This document shows, piece after piece, positions 1 to 8,297 of a stretch of 64,000 bases of DNA. A program made the translations under genes and the position numbers. Source of the DNA: Streptosporangium brasiliense (lineage in GTDB: Bacteria > Actinomycetota > Actinomycetes > Streptosporangiales > Streptosporangiaceae). Location of the stretch: positions 1,302,001-1,366,000 of the forward strand of contig NZ_JAUSRB010000002.1 of NCBI RefSeq assembly GCF_030811595.1, in the 5' to 3' direction. Below the pieces are notes generated by a model. It had not been told where the DNA came from. It saw only the letters and a program-made list of their open reading frames with translations, and made no database searches. How positions within the stretch are numbered: position 1 is the first letter of the stretch; each line of letters starts with the position of its first letter.

Positions 1-2
1 TG

Positions 3-779
3 TTTTGCTGCGGGCGGATCGAGGAGACCGCGGACTACGTCACCTCGACCGAGGCCGCCTACCTGGCGGCATTCGAGCTCATCGAGCTGCTCGGCTACCC
101 GAACGTCGTCCGCGTGTGGAACATGGTCAACGAGATCAACGACGTGGACGACGGCGGCCACAACGTGTACACCCAGTTCTGCAGAGGCCGCGCGGCCGCG
201 TTCGAGCAGCGGCAGATGTCGGAGCGGCTCATACCCGCCGCCACCTGCGTGGGGAGTCACGGCGGCGGTGTGGCGTTCTATTTCATCGCGTGCCGTTCGG
301 CGCGGGTGACGAATATCGAGAATCCCCGGCAGACCCCCGCCTACCGCTATCCGCCGAGATACGGGATAAAGTCGCCCAGCTTCGCCCGGGCCACCTACCT
401 GTCATCGGGGAGCCCCGTCCGGTCCGATTACCTGTTCGTCTCCGGGACCGCCAGCATACTTGGCTGCGAGACCGTCTATAAGGGTGACATCGAACGGCAG
501 TGCGCCACGACGCTCGACAACATCTCGGTGCTCATCGGCCCGGGGAATCTCGCAAAGTATGGAATCGGCGCGGACCTGACGCTCCAGGACCTTGATTCCG
601 TGAAAGTCTACGTGAAGCGCGACGCGGACATACCTCTCGTGCGGCGGATGTGTTCCGGCGCTTTCTCCGGGGACGCCGAAGTCGCCTATCTGAACGTGGA
701 CATATGCCGGGACGACCTCCTGGTGGAGATCGAGGGGATGGTCACGCCGGAGCGCCTGACGGCCTCCGGCGGAGCGTGA
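3..779 (+). CDS. FkbO/Hyg5-type chorismatase, 5' end cut by the window edge
   Basis: The frame is open from the window edge, so the true start lies upstream; about 258 codons are visible of a family that is usually about 330-350 residues. The visible protein carries hallmarks of the FkbO/Hyg5/XanB2 chorismatase family: a RVWNMVNEIND segment followed by YTQFCRGRAAAF, and later SGTASILGCETVYKGD with a following TLDNI helix. Family members hydrolyse chorismate, FkbO giving a dihydroxycyclohexadiene carboxylate (a polyketide starter) and Hyg5 giving 3-hydroxybenzoate; which product applies here cannot be read from this part. The gene ends 140 bases before the ClpX-TIR gene on the same strand, and any biosynthetic cluster it belongs to would lie to the left. 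The family call is by remembered motifs. Confidence 0.8.
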   Translation, partial: FCCGRIEETADYVTSTEAAYLAAFELIELLGYPNVVRVWNMVNEINDVDDGGHNVYTQFCRGRAAAFEQRQMSERLIPAATCVGSHGGGVAFYFIACRSARVTNIENPRQTPAYRYPPRYGIKSPSFARATYLSSGSPVRSDYLFVSGTASILGCETVYKGDIERQCATTLDNISVLIGPGNLAKYGIGADLTLQDLDSVKVYVKRDADIPLVRRMCSGAFSGDAEVAYLNVDICRDDLLVEIEGMVTPERLTASGGA

Positions 780-919
780 ACCCACCGGACTCCGGGACCG
801 GCCCCCGCGCGGCACGGGCGCGGGGAGGCGGGTCCGGCCGGCCGGTGAACCGCGGGCCGGCTCCGCCGGGATTCCGATGATCCGTCGGCAGAAAACCAGA
901 AATCACAGCATCACGGGCA

Positions 920-2662
920 GTGGGCGCGGATTACCCTGAGATCAATGGGTCATGGGAATCACGCGAGCAGGTGCCAGTGGAATCCGTAGAGATCACTTAC
1001 TGCAGTTTCTGCAACAAATCCCAGCACGAGGTAGTTAAGGTGATCGCGGGGCCCGAGGTATACATCTGCGATGAGTGCGTGGAGCTGTGCAACGAGATCC
1101 TCTCCGAGGAGAAGGCCGAAGACGACAAGAAATCCAAAAAGCGGAAATTCCATGACATAGCGCGCGCTGAGCCTCCCAGGCCGTCCTGGCTGTACGACCG
1201 GCTGTCCGATTACGTCATCGGCCAGGAGGAGGCCAAACGCGATGTCGCCGTGGCCGTCCACCGTCATTTCCTCCGCTCCCGGGTCCGCGGCGCCCACGGC
1301 TACGACAAGAACAACCTCCTCCTCATCGGCCCGACCGGTTCCGGCAAGACGCTCCTGGCCAAGGCGCTGGCCGCGGCTCTCGACCTCCCCCTCGCGATCG
1401 TCGACGCCACGACGTACACGGAGGCCGGCTATGTCGGCGAAGACGTCGAGGGCATGTTCAAGGACCTCCTCAAGGTGGCCGGCGGCAACCGGGAGGCCGC
1501 CGAGAGCGGCATCATCTACATCGACGAAATAGACAAGCTCGCCCGCAAGTCGGTCAACCCCAGCATCACGCGCGACGTCTCCGGGGAGGGCGTCCAGCAG
1601 GCGCTGCTCAACATATTGAGCGGGACGGACGTCACCTACGACCCGAAGAGCAACCGCAAGCACCCCTCCAGCGACCGCACGGCCGTCAACACCGAGGGGA
1701 TCCTGTTCATCGGCGGCGGGTCGTTCGAAGGGCTCACCCGCATCGTGGCCGACCGCCTGGTGCGGACGCGGCTGAAGACACCGCAGCAGGTCGCGGCGGA
1801 GCCGGGGAGGATCCTGACCGAGGCCGGTCAGGAGGACCTGATCGCCTTCGGGCTCATGCCGGAGTTCGCCGCCCGGTTCACCACCATCAGCGCCTTCGAG
1901 CCGCTGAGCGCCGATCATCTCCGCTCCATCCTGCACTCGACGCCGCAGTCGCCGATCCGGCAGTACCAGGCGTTGCTGAGCGAGCACCGCTGCGATCTCA
2001 CGGTCACCGACGGAGCGGTGGAGGAGCTCGTCCAGCGGGCGCTCAGGGAGCAGGCGGGGGCGCGCGGGCTGCACCGCGTCCTCGACCGGACCATGCGCGA
2101 CGTGCTGTTCCTGCTCCCCGACAGGAAGGACATCCATTCCTGCCTCGTGGACGAAGACGTCGTCAGGGGAGCGCGCCCCGCGACTCTCCTGGACAAGAAG
2201 GGGCGGCCGGTGGCCGTGAAACGCGACCGCGTCTTCATCAGCTACAGCAGGAAGGACCGCGCGTGGCTGACGGAGCTGACGACCATGCTCGGCCCCCTGA
2301 TCCGCAACAACGCGCTCAACGTCTGGTACGACCAGGAGATCAAGCCGAGCCGATTGTGGCGTGATGAGATCAACCAGGCACTGGCCTCCACCAGTGTCGC
2401 CGTCATGCTCGTCAGCCCGGAGTTCCTGAACTCCACGTTCATCACCGCCGAGGAGCTCCCCTACTTCCTCAAAGCGGCCAAGACGGAGAACGTCAAGATC
2501 CTCTGGGTCCTGGTGGAGAACTGCCTCTACGAGGAGACGCCCATCGCGGCCTACCAGGCCGCCCACGACATCCGCACCCCCCTCGCCGCCCTCCCCAGGG
2601 CCAGACGCCAGGAGGCGTGGCTGCGCATCTGCCAGCGGATCAAGCAGGCCGCCGAGTCGTAG
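920..2662 (+). CDS. ClpX-like AAA+ unfoldase fused to a C-terminal TIR domain
   Basis: The 580-residue protein has a ClpX zinc-binding domain (C28, C31, C50, C53), then a ClpX AAA+ module: Walker A GPTGSGKT (137-144), pore loop GYVG (170-173), Walker B with D202 and E203, the RDVSGEG second pore loop (218-224), an RKH loop (246-248), a probable arginine finger at R319 and sensor-2 GARGL (380-384). The stretch that in ClpX holds the IGF loop, which docks on ClpP, is replaced by about ten unrelated residues (281-292). From about 436 a TIR domain begins ([20 protein letters not shown], then EEL with E512 as the likely NADase glutamate). ClpX normally ends near 420-430. The GTG at 920 is the longest start; GTG at 971 is an alternative, and neither has a convincing ribosome site. 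Role is inferred: a TIR effector coupled to a substrate-remodelling motor rather than a ClpXP protease subunit. Confidence 0.9.
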   Translation: MGADYPEINGSWESREQVPVESVEITYCSFCNKSQHEVVKVIAGPEVYICDECVELCNEILSEEKAEDDKKSKKRKFHDIARAEPPRPSWLYDRLSDYVIGQEEAKRDVAVAVHRHFLRSRVRGAHGYDKNNLLLIGPTGSGKTLLAKALAAALDLPLAIVDATTYTEAGYVGEDVEGMFKDLLKVAGGNREAAESGIIYIDEIDKLARKSVNPSITRDVSGEGVQQALLNILSGTDVTYDPKSNRKHPSSDRTAVNTEGILFIGGGSFEGLTRIVADRLVRTRLKTPQQVAAEPGRILTEAGQEDLIAFGLMPEFAARFTTISAFEPLSADHLRSILHSTPQSPIRQYQALLSEHRCDLTVTDGAVEELVQRALREQAGARGLHRVLDRTMRDVLFLLPDRKDIHSCLVDEDVVRGARPATLLDKKGRPVAVKRDRVFISYSRKDRAWLTELTTMLGPLIRNNALNVWYDQEIKPSRLWRDEINQALASTSVAVMLVSPEFLNSTFITAEELPYFLKAAKTENVKILWVLVENCLYEETPIAAYQAAHDIRTPLAALPRARRQEAWLRICQRIKQAAES

Positions 2663-2742
2663 TCACCCACGGGCCGTGGCCGGCCCGGAGCCCGTCCTGG
2701 CCCGCCTCCGGGCCGGTGGCCCGCCTGCCGCCGTCAGGCGGA

Positions 2743-2811
2743 CGTCCCGGGGAAGGCGGACGCCTCGGGAAGCGAACGTCCTGGGGAAGGCGGACGCCTC
2801 GGGAAGGCGGA
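2743..2811. repeat. Two 35-base direct repeats downstream of the ClpX-TIR gene
   Basis: Two adjacent copies of a GC-rich unit containing GGGGAAGGCGGACGCCTCGG repeat with a 35-base period. They lie between the ClpX-TIR stop and the convergent peptidase gene, which have no other gene between them. No function is evident. Confidence 0.6.
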
Positions 2812-2858
2812 GTCATGCCCGCGGCGCGCCGGGCGGCACACCGCGGGCGGGTGGGGTC

Positions 2859-4121
2859 CTACCAGTTGGCGGGCAGCCCCGGGACGGTGGGGGGCAGGGC
2901 GTGGCCCGGCGGGTGGATGACGTAGACGACGCCGCCACTGCTGGAGCTGCGCAGCCAGATGTTCTCGAAGTCGGCCCGCGGGTAGATCCGGCGCACCGCG
3001 TCGTTGCTCGGCGAGGCGGGGTCGTTGGCGATGACGTCGCCGGTGGCGGTGAAGCCCACCACCACCATGATGTGGCCGTCGGTGCCGTATCCCGCGCCGG
3101 GCAGTTCGCCCTTCTTGAACGACTGGGAAGTGATCACCGGGATGCCGGCGGCGATCAGGCGCTCCAGCTCGGTCAGCGAACGCAGCCGGGTGATGAACCC
3201 CTCCATGCCGTAGCGGCCGGCGTAGGCGGTGTTGAACGGCCAGTTGCCGGCGCCCTGGTAGGCGTGGTCGTAGGTGTATCGGGCGGCGTAGTCCACCTCG
3301 GGGTTGGGGTCGGACGGGTCGACCCAGGAGGTGTCCTGCGCGCTGGGCCACCTGCCCCAGTAGCCGAGGACCATCGTGGTCGAGGTCGGGCTGCACCACG
3401 CCTGACCGCCGCCGTCCCACTCGGGGTAGTGGCCCTGGTGGATGCTCTGAGAGCGGCGGGGCACGTTCAGCTCGGTCCCCCACGCCCCGCCGCCGGGACT
3501 GACCGGCACTGTCTTGCGTTCGGGAACGGCCGAGGCCATCGCCCCCAGCGTCCGCACCTTCGGCGTCACGGCGGAGCCGGGCGTGCGGTGCAGCGTGACG
3601 CGCAGCTGGTAGGCGGTGACCGCCCTGCCCGCCGCCGCGACGAAGGTGTCGACGGACACGGTGCCGTCGGCGTCGGCCTGGCCCGGCACCGAGGTGCGCC
3701 GGATGTCGGCCTCGCCGTAGGCCCAGCGGCCCATGACGTACCACTTGGTCAGCCCGGCCGCGTGGCGGCCGCGCATCTCGACCTGCAGCCAGCTACCGGG
3801 CGGGGTGTCGGCGGTCCAGGAGGCGATCAGCTCCGTCGCGGCGAAGCCGACCTGCTGTTCCGGGCCGGTCCAGCGGGCGTACTCCCAGGTCCTGGTGCCG
3901 AGCGCGTCGGTGTAGGAGGTCGTCCCGGCCGGGGAGGCGAAGGACAGGCCGTCTCCGGCCGTCACGCCTTCGGCGGTGCCCGTGGTGAAGGCGGCCCGCT
4001 GGTAGACGACGTTCACCGGGCCGGGTGGAGGTTTCGCCTCGGCCGCGGCGGAGCTCGCGGCGGCGGCCGTGAAGGTCGTGGTCAGCAGGACGGCGGAGAC
4101 GAACACGCTCAGCACGCGCAT
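2859..4121 (-). CDS. Secreted peptidase C39-like (papain-fold) protein
   Basis: A 420-residue protein beginning with an Ala-rich signal peptide (residues 1 to about 28). The N-terminal half is a predicted beta-rich region without a recognised motif. The C-terminal half is a C39-like papain fold: the nucleophile in WCSPTST (C243), the histidine in GTDGHIMVVVGF (H350) and an NDP motif (366-368) in catalytic order. Actinomycete proteins of this type are annotated as C39 family peptidases and are probably extracellular. The ATG at 4121 follows an AAGGGTGAG ribosome site. It stands alone, convergent to the ClpX-TIR gene, so its substrate is unknown; nothing here links it to bacteriocin leader cleavage, the job of the ABC-fused C39 peptidases. 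Confidence 0.85.
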   Translation of the reverse strand: MRVLSVFVSAVLLTTTFTAAAASSAAAEAKPPPGPVNVVYQRAAFTTGTAEGVTAGDGLSFASPAGTTSYTDALGTRTWEYARWTGPEQQVGFAATELIASWTADTPPGSWLQVEMRGRHAAGLTKWYVMGRWAYGEADIRRTSVPGQADADGTVSVDTFVAAAGRAVTAYQLRVTLHRTPGSAVTPKVRTLGAMASAVPERKTVPVSPGGGAWGTELNVPRRSQSIHQGHYPEWDGGGQAWCSPTSTTMVLGYWGRWPSAQDTSWVDPSDPNPEVDYAARYTYDHAYQGAGNWPFNTAYAGRYGMEGFITRLRSLTELERLIAAGIPVITSQSFKKGELPGAGYGTDGHIMVVVGFTATGDVIANDPASPSNDAVRRIYPRADFENIWLRSSSSGGVVYVIHPPGHALPPTVPGLPANW

Positions 4122-4660
4122 GGGCTCACCCTTGCCTGGGGGGCTCTCGACCTCCCAGACGGTAGAGCCCCGAGGGCATTTCCCGCATCGGGGAATTTAC
4201 GTATCGCGACCGGACACCCCCGCGGCCGGACGGCACCGGAACCATACGCCGCCGCAGCCGGATATCTCCGTGACCGCCCGGCACCGCAGCCGGATACCTC
4301 CGCGACCGCCCGGGGCCCGCGTGGCCGTGCCACGGCACCACGACCGGATGCCTCCACAGCCGGAAAGCCTCCGAACTCGACGCCTCCGCGACCCGACGCC
4401 TCCGCGGTCGCCGGTGCCCGCGTGGCCGTGCCGTGGGATCGCCGGGCGACCGCGTGGATCTCGGAGGGCACGCCTCTACCATTGGGATCGTGATCACTGA
4501 TCGACCGCCCGCGGACCGGGCACAGGCCGGGTGGCCCGGTGGCGGGTGATCGCCCGGCCCCGCCCACGGAGCGGCGTGCCCCGGTCTCACCCGCGGAGCG
4601 GCGTGCCCCGGTCCCGGGCACGGTGAACGGGTCCGGTCACGGCGGCGGCCGGGACGGCCG
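4122..4660. other. Spacer of about 540 bases with degenerate GC-rich direct repeats
   Basis: No credible gene. Bases from about 4200 to 4430 hold several imperfect copies of units such as CAGCCGGATACCTCCGCGAC and GGCCGTGCC. Open frames exist on both strands only because the repeats are stop-poor. The right end, before 4661, must hold the promoter of the aminotransferase-like gene, but no clear -10 or -35 element was seen. Confidence 0.6.
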
Positions 4661-5830
4661 GTGAGGACGGCCGTGGGCCGGGAGCTGCCGCACGAGGAGG
4701 TCGGGCGTAGCTGGGCCGCCGCGCGCGGACCGGCTCAGGGGCTGCACGTGGACACCGCCGCGTGCGGGCGGACCAGCCGGGCCGTCCGCGACCGCGTCGC
4801 CGACCACCTCGCCCTTGAGGCCGGAGTGGGCGGATACGTCGCGGAGGCCGCGGTCACGGAGGAACTGCGCGGAGCACGTGACCTGCTGGGCGCCCTGCTG
4901 GGCTTCGACGGCGACGACCTGGCCTTCGTGGAGAGCGGGTCGGCCGCGCTCGCGCAGTTGCTGGCCTCGTGGCCCGTCGAGACCGGGGACCGCGTGTGGG
5001 TGCTGCCCAGCGAGTGGGGGCCGAACCTGGCGGCGTTCAGCGACCGCGGGCTGCGCGTGGAGTTCCTCGCCGCAGACGGCCAGGGGCGGCTGGATGTGGA
5101 GGCCCTCCGCCGACGGCTGGCCGCGGACCGGCCGGCGATGGTGCATCTCACCGCCGCGGCGGCGCACCGTGCGCTGGTCCAGCCGGTGGCGGAGGCCGTG
5201 GCGGTGTGCGAGCCGGCCGAGGTGCCCGTCGTGGTCGACACCGCTCAGGCGCTGGGCCAGATCGATCTGCCGGCGACCGGCTGCGCGGCGGTCTACGGCA
5301 CGGGCCGGAAATATCTCTGCGGCCCGCGCGGTGTGGGCTATCTGGGAGTACGGGATCCATGGCAGGCACGCCTGGTCCCCAGAGCCCCCGCGCTCGCCGT
5401 CGGGACGTGGCCCGGCGAGCAGCGGCCGGTGCGCCGTCTGGAGAGCCGTGAGGCGTCCGTCGCCGGCCGTGCCGGGCTGGCCACCGCACTGCGCGAATAT
5501 CACGGGCTGGGCCCCGCCCTGATCAGGGAGCGGCTGCACGCCGTCGGCTCCGCGCTCCGCTCGGCGCTCGCCGGTCTCCCCGGCTGGCGGCTGCGGGACC
5601 CGCTCGACGCGCCCGGCGCGATCGTGTCCCTGGAGCCGCAGGGGCGAGGCCACGACGTCGGACGGACCCGTGCCGGACTGCTCCACCACGGGGTGGTCAG
5701 CACCGTCGCCGGAACGGAGCGGGCGCCGCACGACATGACCCGTCCGGTGCTGCGCTTCAGCCCGCACGTGGACATCACCGCCGACGACATCCACCGTCTC
5801 GCCGCCCTTCTGGCCGGACTCGGCGCCTGA
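4661..5830 (+). CDS. Class V aminotransferase-fold PLP enzyme, EgtE-like
   Basis: A 389-residue fold-type I PLP protein of the class V aminotransferase/cysteine desulfurase group. PLP contacts are visible: ESGSAALAQLL in the phosphate-binding region (91-101), VVVDTAQALGQ with the pyridine-nitrogen aspartate D193, and the Schiff-base lysine in GRKYLCGPRGVGY (K217). The GPRGVG context resembles the ergothioneine C-S lyase EgtE, but egtA-egtD are not adjacent, so a role in ergothioneine synthesis is not supported by context. Translation probably begins at the GTG at 4661; a second GTG lies 12 bases on. It could equally be another C-S lyase or desulfurase-like enzyme. Confidence 0.75.
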   Translation: MRTAVGRELPHEEVGRSWAAARGPAQGLHVDTAACGRTSRAVRDRVADHLALEAGVGGYVAEAAVTEELRGARDLLGALLGFDGDDLAFVESGSAALAQLLASWPVETGDRVWVLPSEWGPNLAAFSDRGLRVEFLAADGQGRLDVEALRRRLAADRPAMVHLTAAAAHRALVQPVAEAVAVCEPAEVPVVVDTAQALGQIDLPATGCAAVYGTGRKYLCGPRGVGYLGVRDPWQARLVPRAPALAVGTWPGEQRPVRRLESREASVAGRAGLATALREYHGLGPALIRERLHAVGSALRSALAGLPGWRLRDPLDAPGAIVSLEPQGRGHDVGRTRAGLLHHGVVSTVAGTERAPHDMTRPVLRFSPHVDITADDIHRLAALLAGLGA

Positions 5831-6214
5831 CCCCGTCCCGCGCGGACCCGCCGGGGACCTTGAGTACGTTGCCGCCCACCGGGACTCCTGAGCACGCTGC
5901 CGCCCACCGGGACTCCTGAGCACGCTGCCGCCCACCGGGACTCCTGAGTACGCTGCCGCCCGCCAGGGGATCCTGAGCGCGCTGCCGCCCGCCTGGTCGC
6001 CGCGGCGCCGCGCCGCGACGAGGCGCGACGCCGCTGCCGCTCCGGCACCACTGCCTGTCCGGCACCCGTGATCCCCGGCACCGGCAGGACACATGCCTGC
6101 GTCCCGTGCCCGGCCTCCGGGGCGGACCGGAGGCCGGGCACGGGACGCGCCGCCTCTCCCTTCAGTCTCTCCTCTCAGGTCACTCGCCCTTCTCACCCTC
6201 TCCTTCCAGGCCTC
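5831..6214. other. Gene-free spacer between convergent genes
   Basis: No credible gene. The left half is filled by the 28-base tandem repeat array at 5854-5993; the rest is GC-rich sequence with a short stretch of CTCTCC-rich DNA next to the hydrolase stop codon. Convergent genes on both sides mean transcription termination is expected here. Confidence 0.6.
5854..5993. repeat. 28-base tandem repeat, about five copies
   Basis: Copies begin at about 5854, 5881, 5909, 5937 and 5965. The copies starting at 5881 and 5909 are identical and the others differ at a few bases; the core is GGGACTCCTGAGCACGCTGC followed by CGCCCACC. There are no unrelated spacers between copies and no cas genes nearby, so this is a minisatellite, not a CRISPR array. 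Confidence 0.9.
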
Positions 6215-7039
6215 TCAGTCTTTGAAGTACTCCACCAGCACGGGCGCGAGGGCCTTCATCGACACGTTGTGGTTCTGCTCCTCCAGCGGGCGGTGCCGCG
6301 CGGTGGGGACGGCCTCGGTGAGCTCCCGCGCCGCCTGTCGCCGCACCGCCGGGCTCCTCTCCCCGGCCATCACGAGCGTCGGCACCGTGATCAGGCCCAG
6401 CTGCCTGACCGGTAACGAGTAGTCCCCCATCACCGCGGCGTCGTAGGGCAGCGTGTTGGCCACCGCCTTGAGCCGTGACCACCGGGGCAGCAGCCGCATC
6501 GCCGCCACGAGCACCGAGGGGACGCCGACCACCTTCGTCATGAAGTAGGCGGCCGCCTCGCTCCGCCGCCCGGCCGCGACCAGCCGCGTCAGCCGCTCCT
6601 GGTGATCGGCCGGTGGCCGGCGGCCACTGCCACCGGCCACGAACGGTGGTTCGTACAGCGCCAGCTTGTTGATGGCCAGGCCGTGCGCCGCCGCCTTGAG
6701 GGCGAGGACTCCCCCGGAGGAGATGCCCCACACCGACGCCGACCCGCCCACCATGTTGATCATGGCGTCGAGATCTTCGATCTCCCGCTCCACCGCGTAC
6801 GGCTCCCTGTCCCCGCTGTCGCCCCGGCCTCGGCGGTCGTAGTTGACGACGGTGAAGTGCCGCGACAGCAGCCCGGTCAGCTCCACCATCCCCGGCAGCG
6901 CCCGGTGGCTGAGCGCCCCGCCCACCAGGATGAGCGCCGGCCCCTGCCCCACCCGTTCGAAGGCGATGGCGGTGCCGTCACTCGAAAGGACTTTGCTCAT
7001 GGCGGTGGCCGCGCCGTTGCCCGACGCCATCTCAGTCAT
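6215..7039 (-). CDS. Alpha/beta hydrolase
   Basis: A 274-residue cytoplasmic alpha/beta hydrolase. The oxyanion region (LILVGGALSHR), the YDRRGRGDS loop, the nucleophile elbow GISSG with S107, an acid-side strand VMAGERSP and a late histidine in QNHN are in family order. The start at 7039 is chosen because an AGAAGGGG ribosome site lies 6 bases upstream; the frame stays open another 99 bases, but that part has no hydrolase sequence. Substrate is unknown. No partner gene is adjacent. Confidence 0.85.
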   Translation of the reverse strand: MTEMASGNGAATAMSKVLSSDGTAIAFERVGQGPALILVGGALSHRALPGMVELTGLLSRHFTVVNYDRRGRGDSGDREPYAVEREIEDLDAMINMVGGSASVWGISSGGVLALKAAAHGLAINKLALYEPPFVAGGSGRRPPADHQERLTRLVAAGRRSEAAAYFMTKVVGVPSVLVAAMRLLPRWSRLKAVANTLPYDAAVMGDYSLPVRQLGLITVPTLVMAGERSPAVRRQAARELTEAVPTARHRPLEEQNHNVSMKALAPVLVEYFKD

Positions 7040-7491
7040 GGGATCCCCTTCTGATCGTGTAAGCGGTTCTGGACGCGGGCGTACGTCCGCGTCCAGCGAC
7101 CGGTCACGCGGGGTCCCGGCGGCTGGGCGTGGATCCACGCGCCGGCCGTCTCCCCGCCGCCCGGCTCGGTCGCCGGTCTCCCCGCCGGTGCGCCCAACGC
7201 CTTCAGTCCGCTCTCCGAATAGAACATTCCATCTCCATTCCCGCTGTCCGTAAATTCACCGGCAATTTAAATTCGACACGATTCTCGGGTCCGGCGGTCC
7301 GACCGCTTTCCTCCTCTCGTTCCCAGGTGGAGCCGCCGACGGAAATCCATGTGACCTTTTTCCCGAGGCCCTTCCTCCGTCCTTTCAGCTGTCCTCGTAA
7401 AGACAACTCTGCGCGTTCCGGGGTTCCGGAACCAGGGATTTCGGAGACAGCAAGTTGCCCGCGGTCGACCACTTCCTGCCAGCCGGACGCC
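7040..7491. other. Spacer upstream of the hydrolase gene, less GC-rich than its surroundings
   Basis: About 450 bases without a gene supported by codon use. Bases 7200-7450 contain AT-richer stretches such as GGCAATTTAAATTCGAC and probably include the hydrolase promoter, reading leftward. Short open frames on the minus strand here lack a ribosome site and any recognisable domain. The sequence borders the decayed mobile region at 7.5-9.0 kb and may be part of the same insertion. Confidence 0.5.
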
Positions 7492-7528
7492 AGAGTGGGC
7501 ACGTCCGGCGTGCGGACGTGCCCACTCT
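7492..7528. terminator. Perfect 16-bp stem-loop
   Basis: Arms 7492-7507 and 7513-7528 (AGAGTGGGCACGTCCG and its exact reverse complement) are separated by a 5-base loop. No T-run follows on either side, so it would be a U-less actinomycete-type terminator or a remnant of a mobile element end. It lies just beyond the left edge of the decayed mobile region. Confidence 0.6.
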
Positions 7529-7542
7529 TGGATCACAACAGG

Positions 7543-7635
7543 TCAGGGTCGGCGTGGCGTTTGCAGCAGGCCGAAGAGCGGGCAGGCGCCGCAGCAGGCC
7601 GGCCACTGGCCGGTGTCGAAGCTCGCGTGGTCCAT
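7543..7635 (-). CDS. Possible 30-residue Cys-containing peptide or gene remnant
   Basis: An ATG-started frame of 30 codons gives MDHASFDTGQWPACCGACPL and ten more residues, with a CCGAC cysteine motif. It follows the frameshifted gene on the same strand. The composition looks more like protein than the surrounding frames, but no clear ribosome site or homologue can be named. It may be a real small protein or the tail of a lost gene. Confidence 0.3.
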   Translation of the reverse strand: MDHASFDTGQWPACCGACPLFGLLQTPRRP

Positions 7636-7732
7636 CGACTCGGTCGGTCGATGTGGCGGCTTGCCGTAGCTATGGGTTTCGCAGGCTGGTCACCGATGAC
7701 GTGAAGCGGCCGGGGTGACTCTGCTGGGCGCT

Positions 7733-8261
7733 CTACCAACCGCCGGAGTCGCCGCCGGAGTGGCTCCACAGGATGCCGGCGGCGTCTGCGGCGATGTGGG
7801 CTACGCCTCGCATCATCGGCGGGAGGCTGTCGTCGGCGGCCATCGGCGTCAACGTCTCGGCCAGGGCGCTGCCGAGGGTGAGCAGCGCTGCGGTGATGCG
7901 GTCGATGTCCTCGCCGCTGGCCAGGTTGAGCTCTGCCTCGCCTTGCTGCTGCAGCGTGGCGATGTCGGCCCGCAGGGCGGTATCTGCGGTGCAGCAGGTG
8001 CGGGCCGAGGACCCCGCTCAGCACGCGCACCGCCCGCTGGGAGTAGTCGGCGCAGACGACGTAGTTGTCACGGCGGGGGACGGCGTACTCATCCAGGAGC
8101 CGGCTTGTGGTCTCGGCGATCACGAACGCCCGGCACGCGTGGCCGAGCACGGCCGGGGCGGGCGGTGCCGGGTCGGTGCCGACGTACCGGGTGACGTCGT
8201 CAGCCTCCTGCAGAAGCCGGGCTGCCAGCCGCGCGCGTACGGGCTGCACGTCGCTCATCAT
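7733..8261 (-). pseudogene. Frameshifted hypothetical gene next to the recombinase remnant
   Basis: The N-terminal part (MSDVQPVRARLAARLLQEAD to YSQRAVRVLSGVLGP) and the C-terminal part (CCTADTALRADIATLQQQGE to the TAG at 7733-7735) both look like normal soluble helical protein but lie in different frames, so about one base has been gained or lost near 8000-8012. The second frame has its own stop just upstream, so it cannot be an independent gene with that sequence. Joined, the product would be about 175 residues. No domain is recognised. It may be a decayed cargo gene of a mobile element or, less likely, a sequencing error in a C-rich run. Confidence 0.7.
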
Positions 8262-8297
8262 GCCTCCTTGTCGGGGTGGCTGGTCGGGGCATGGTGT

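Noticed and set aside
2859-4121. C39 peptidase as leader protease for the Cys-rich peptide
   Set aside because: It lies 46 kb away, is a secreted stand-alone protein, and has no transporter fusion.
2676-4493. Long plus-strand frame overlapping the C39-like peptidase gene
   Set aside because: It is antisense to a protein with signal peptide and catalytic motifs, and its own product is low-complexity Gly/Arg/Ala sequence.
4109-4621. Open frames on the minus strand in the spacer before the aminotransferase-like gene
   Set aside because: They arise from stop-poor repeat DNA, lack ribosome sites and give Arg/Pro/Gly-rich products.
5854-5993. CRISPR array
   Set aside because: The copies are directly adjacent with no unique spacers, and no cas gene is present.
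7203-7502. 99-residue minus-strand frame upstream of the hydrolase
   Set aside because: No ribosome site, no domain and codon use unlike the surrounding genes; treated as spacer.
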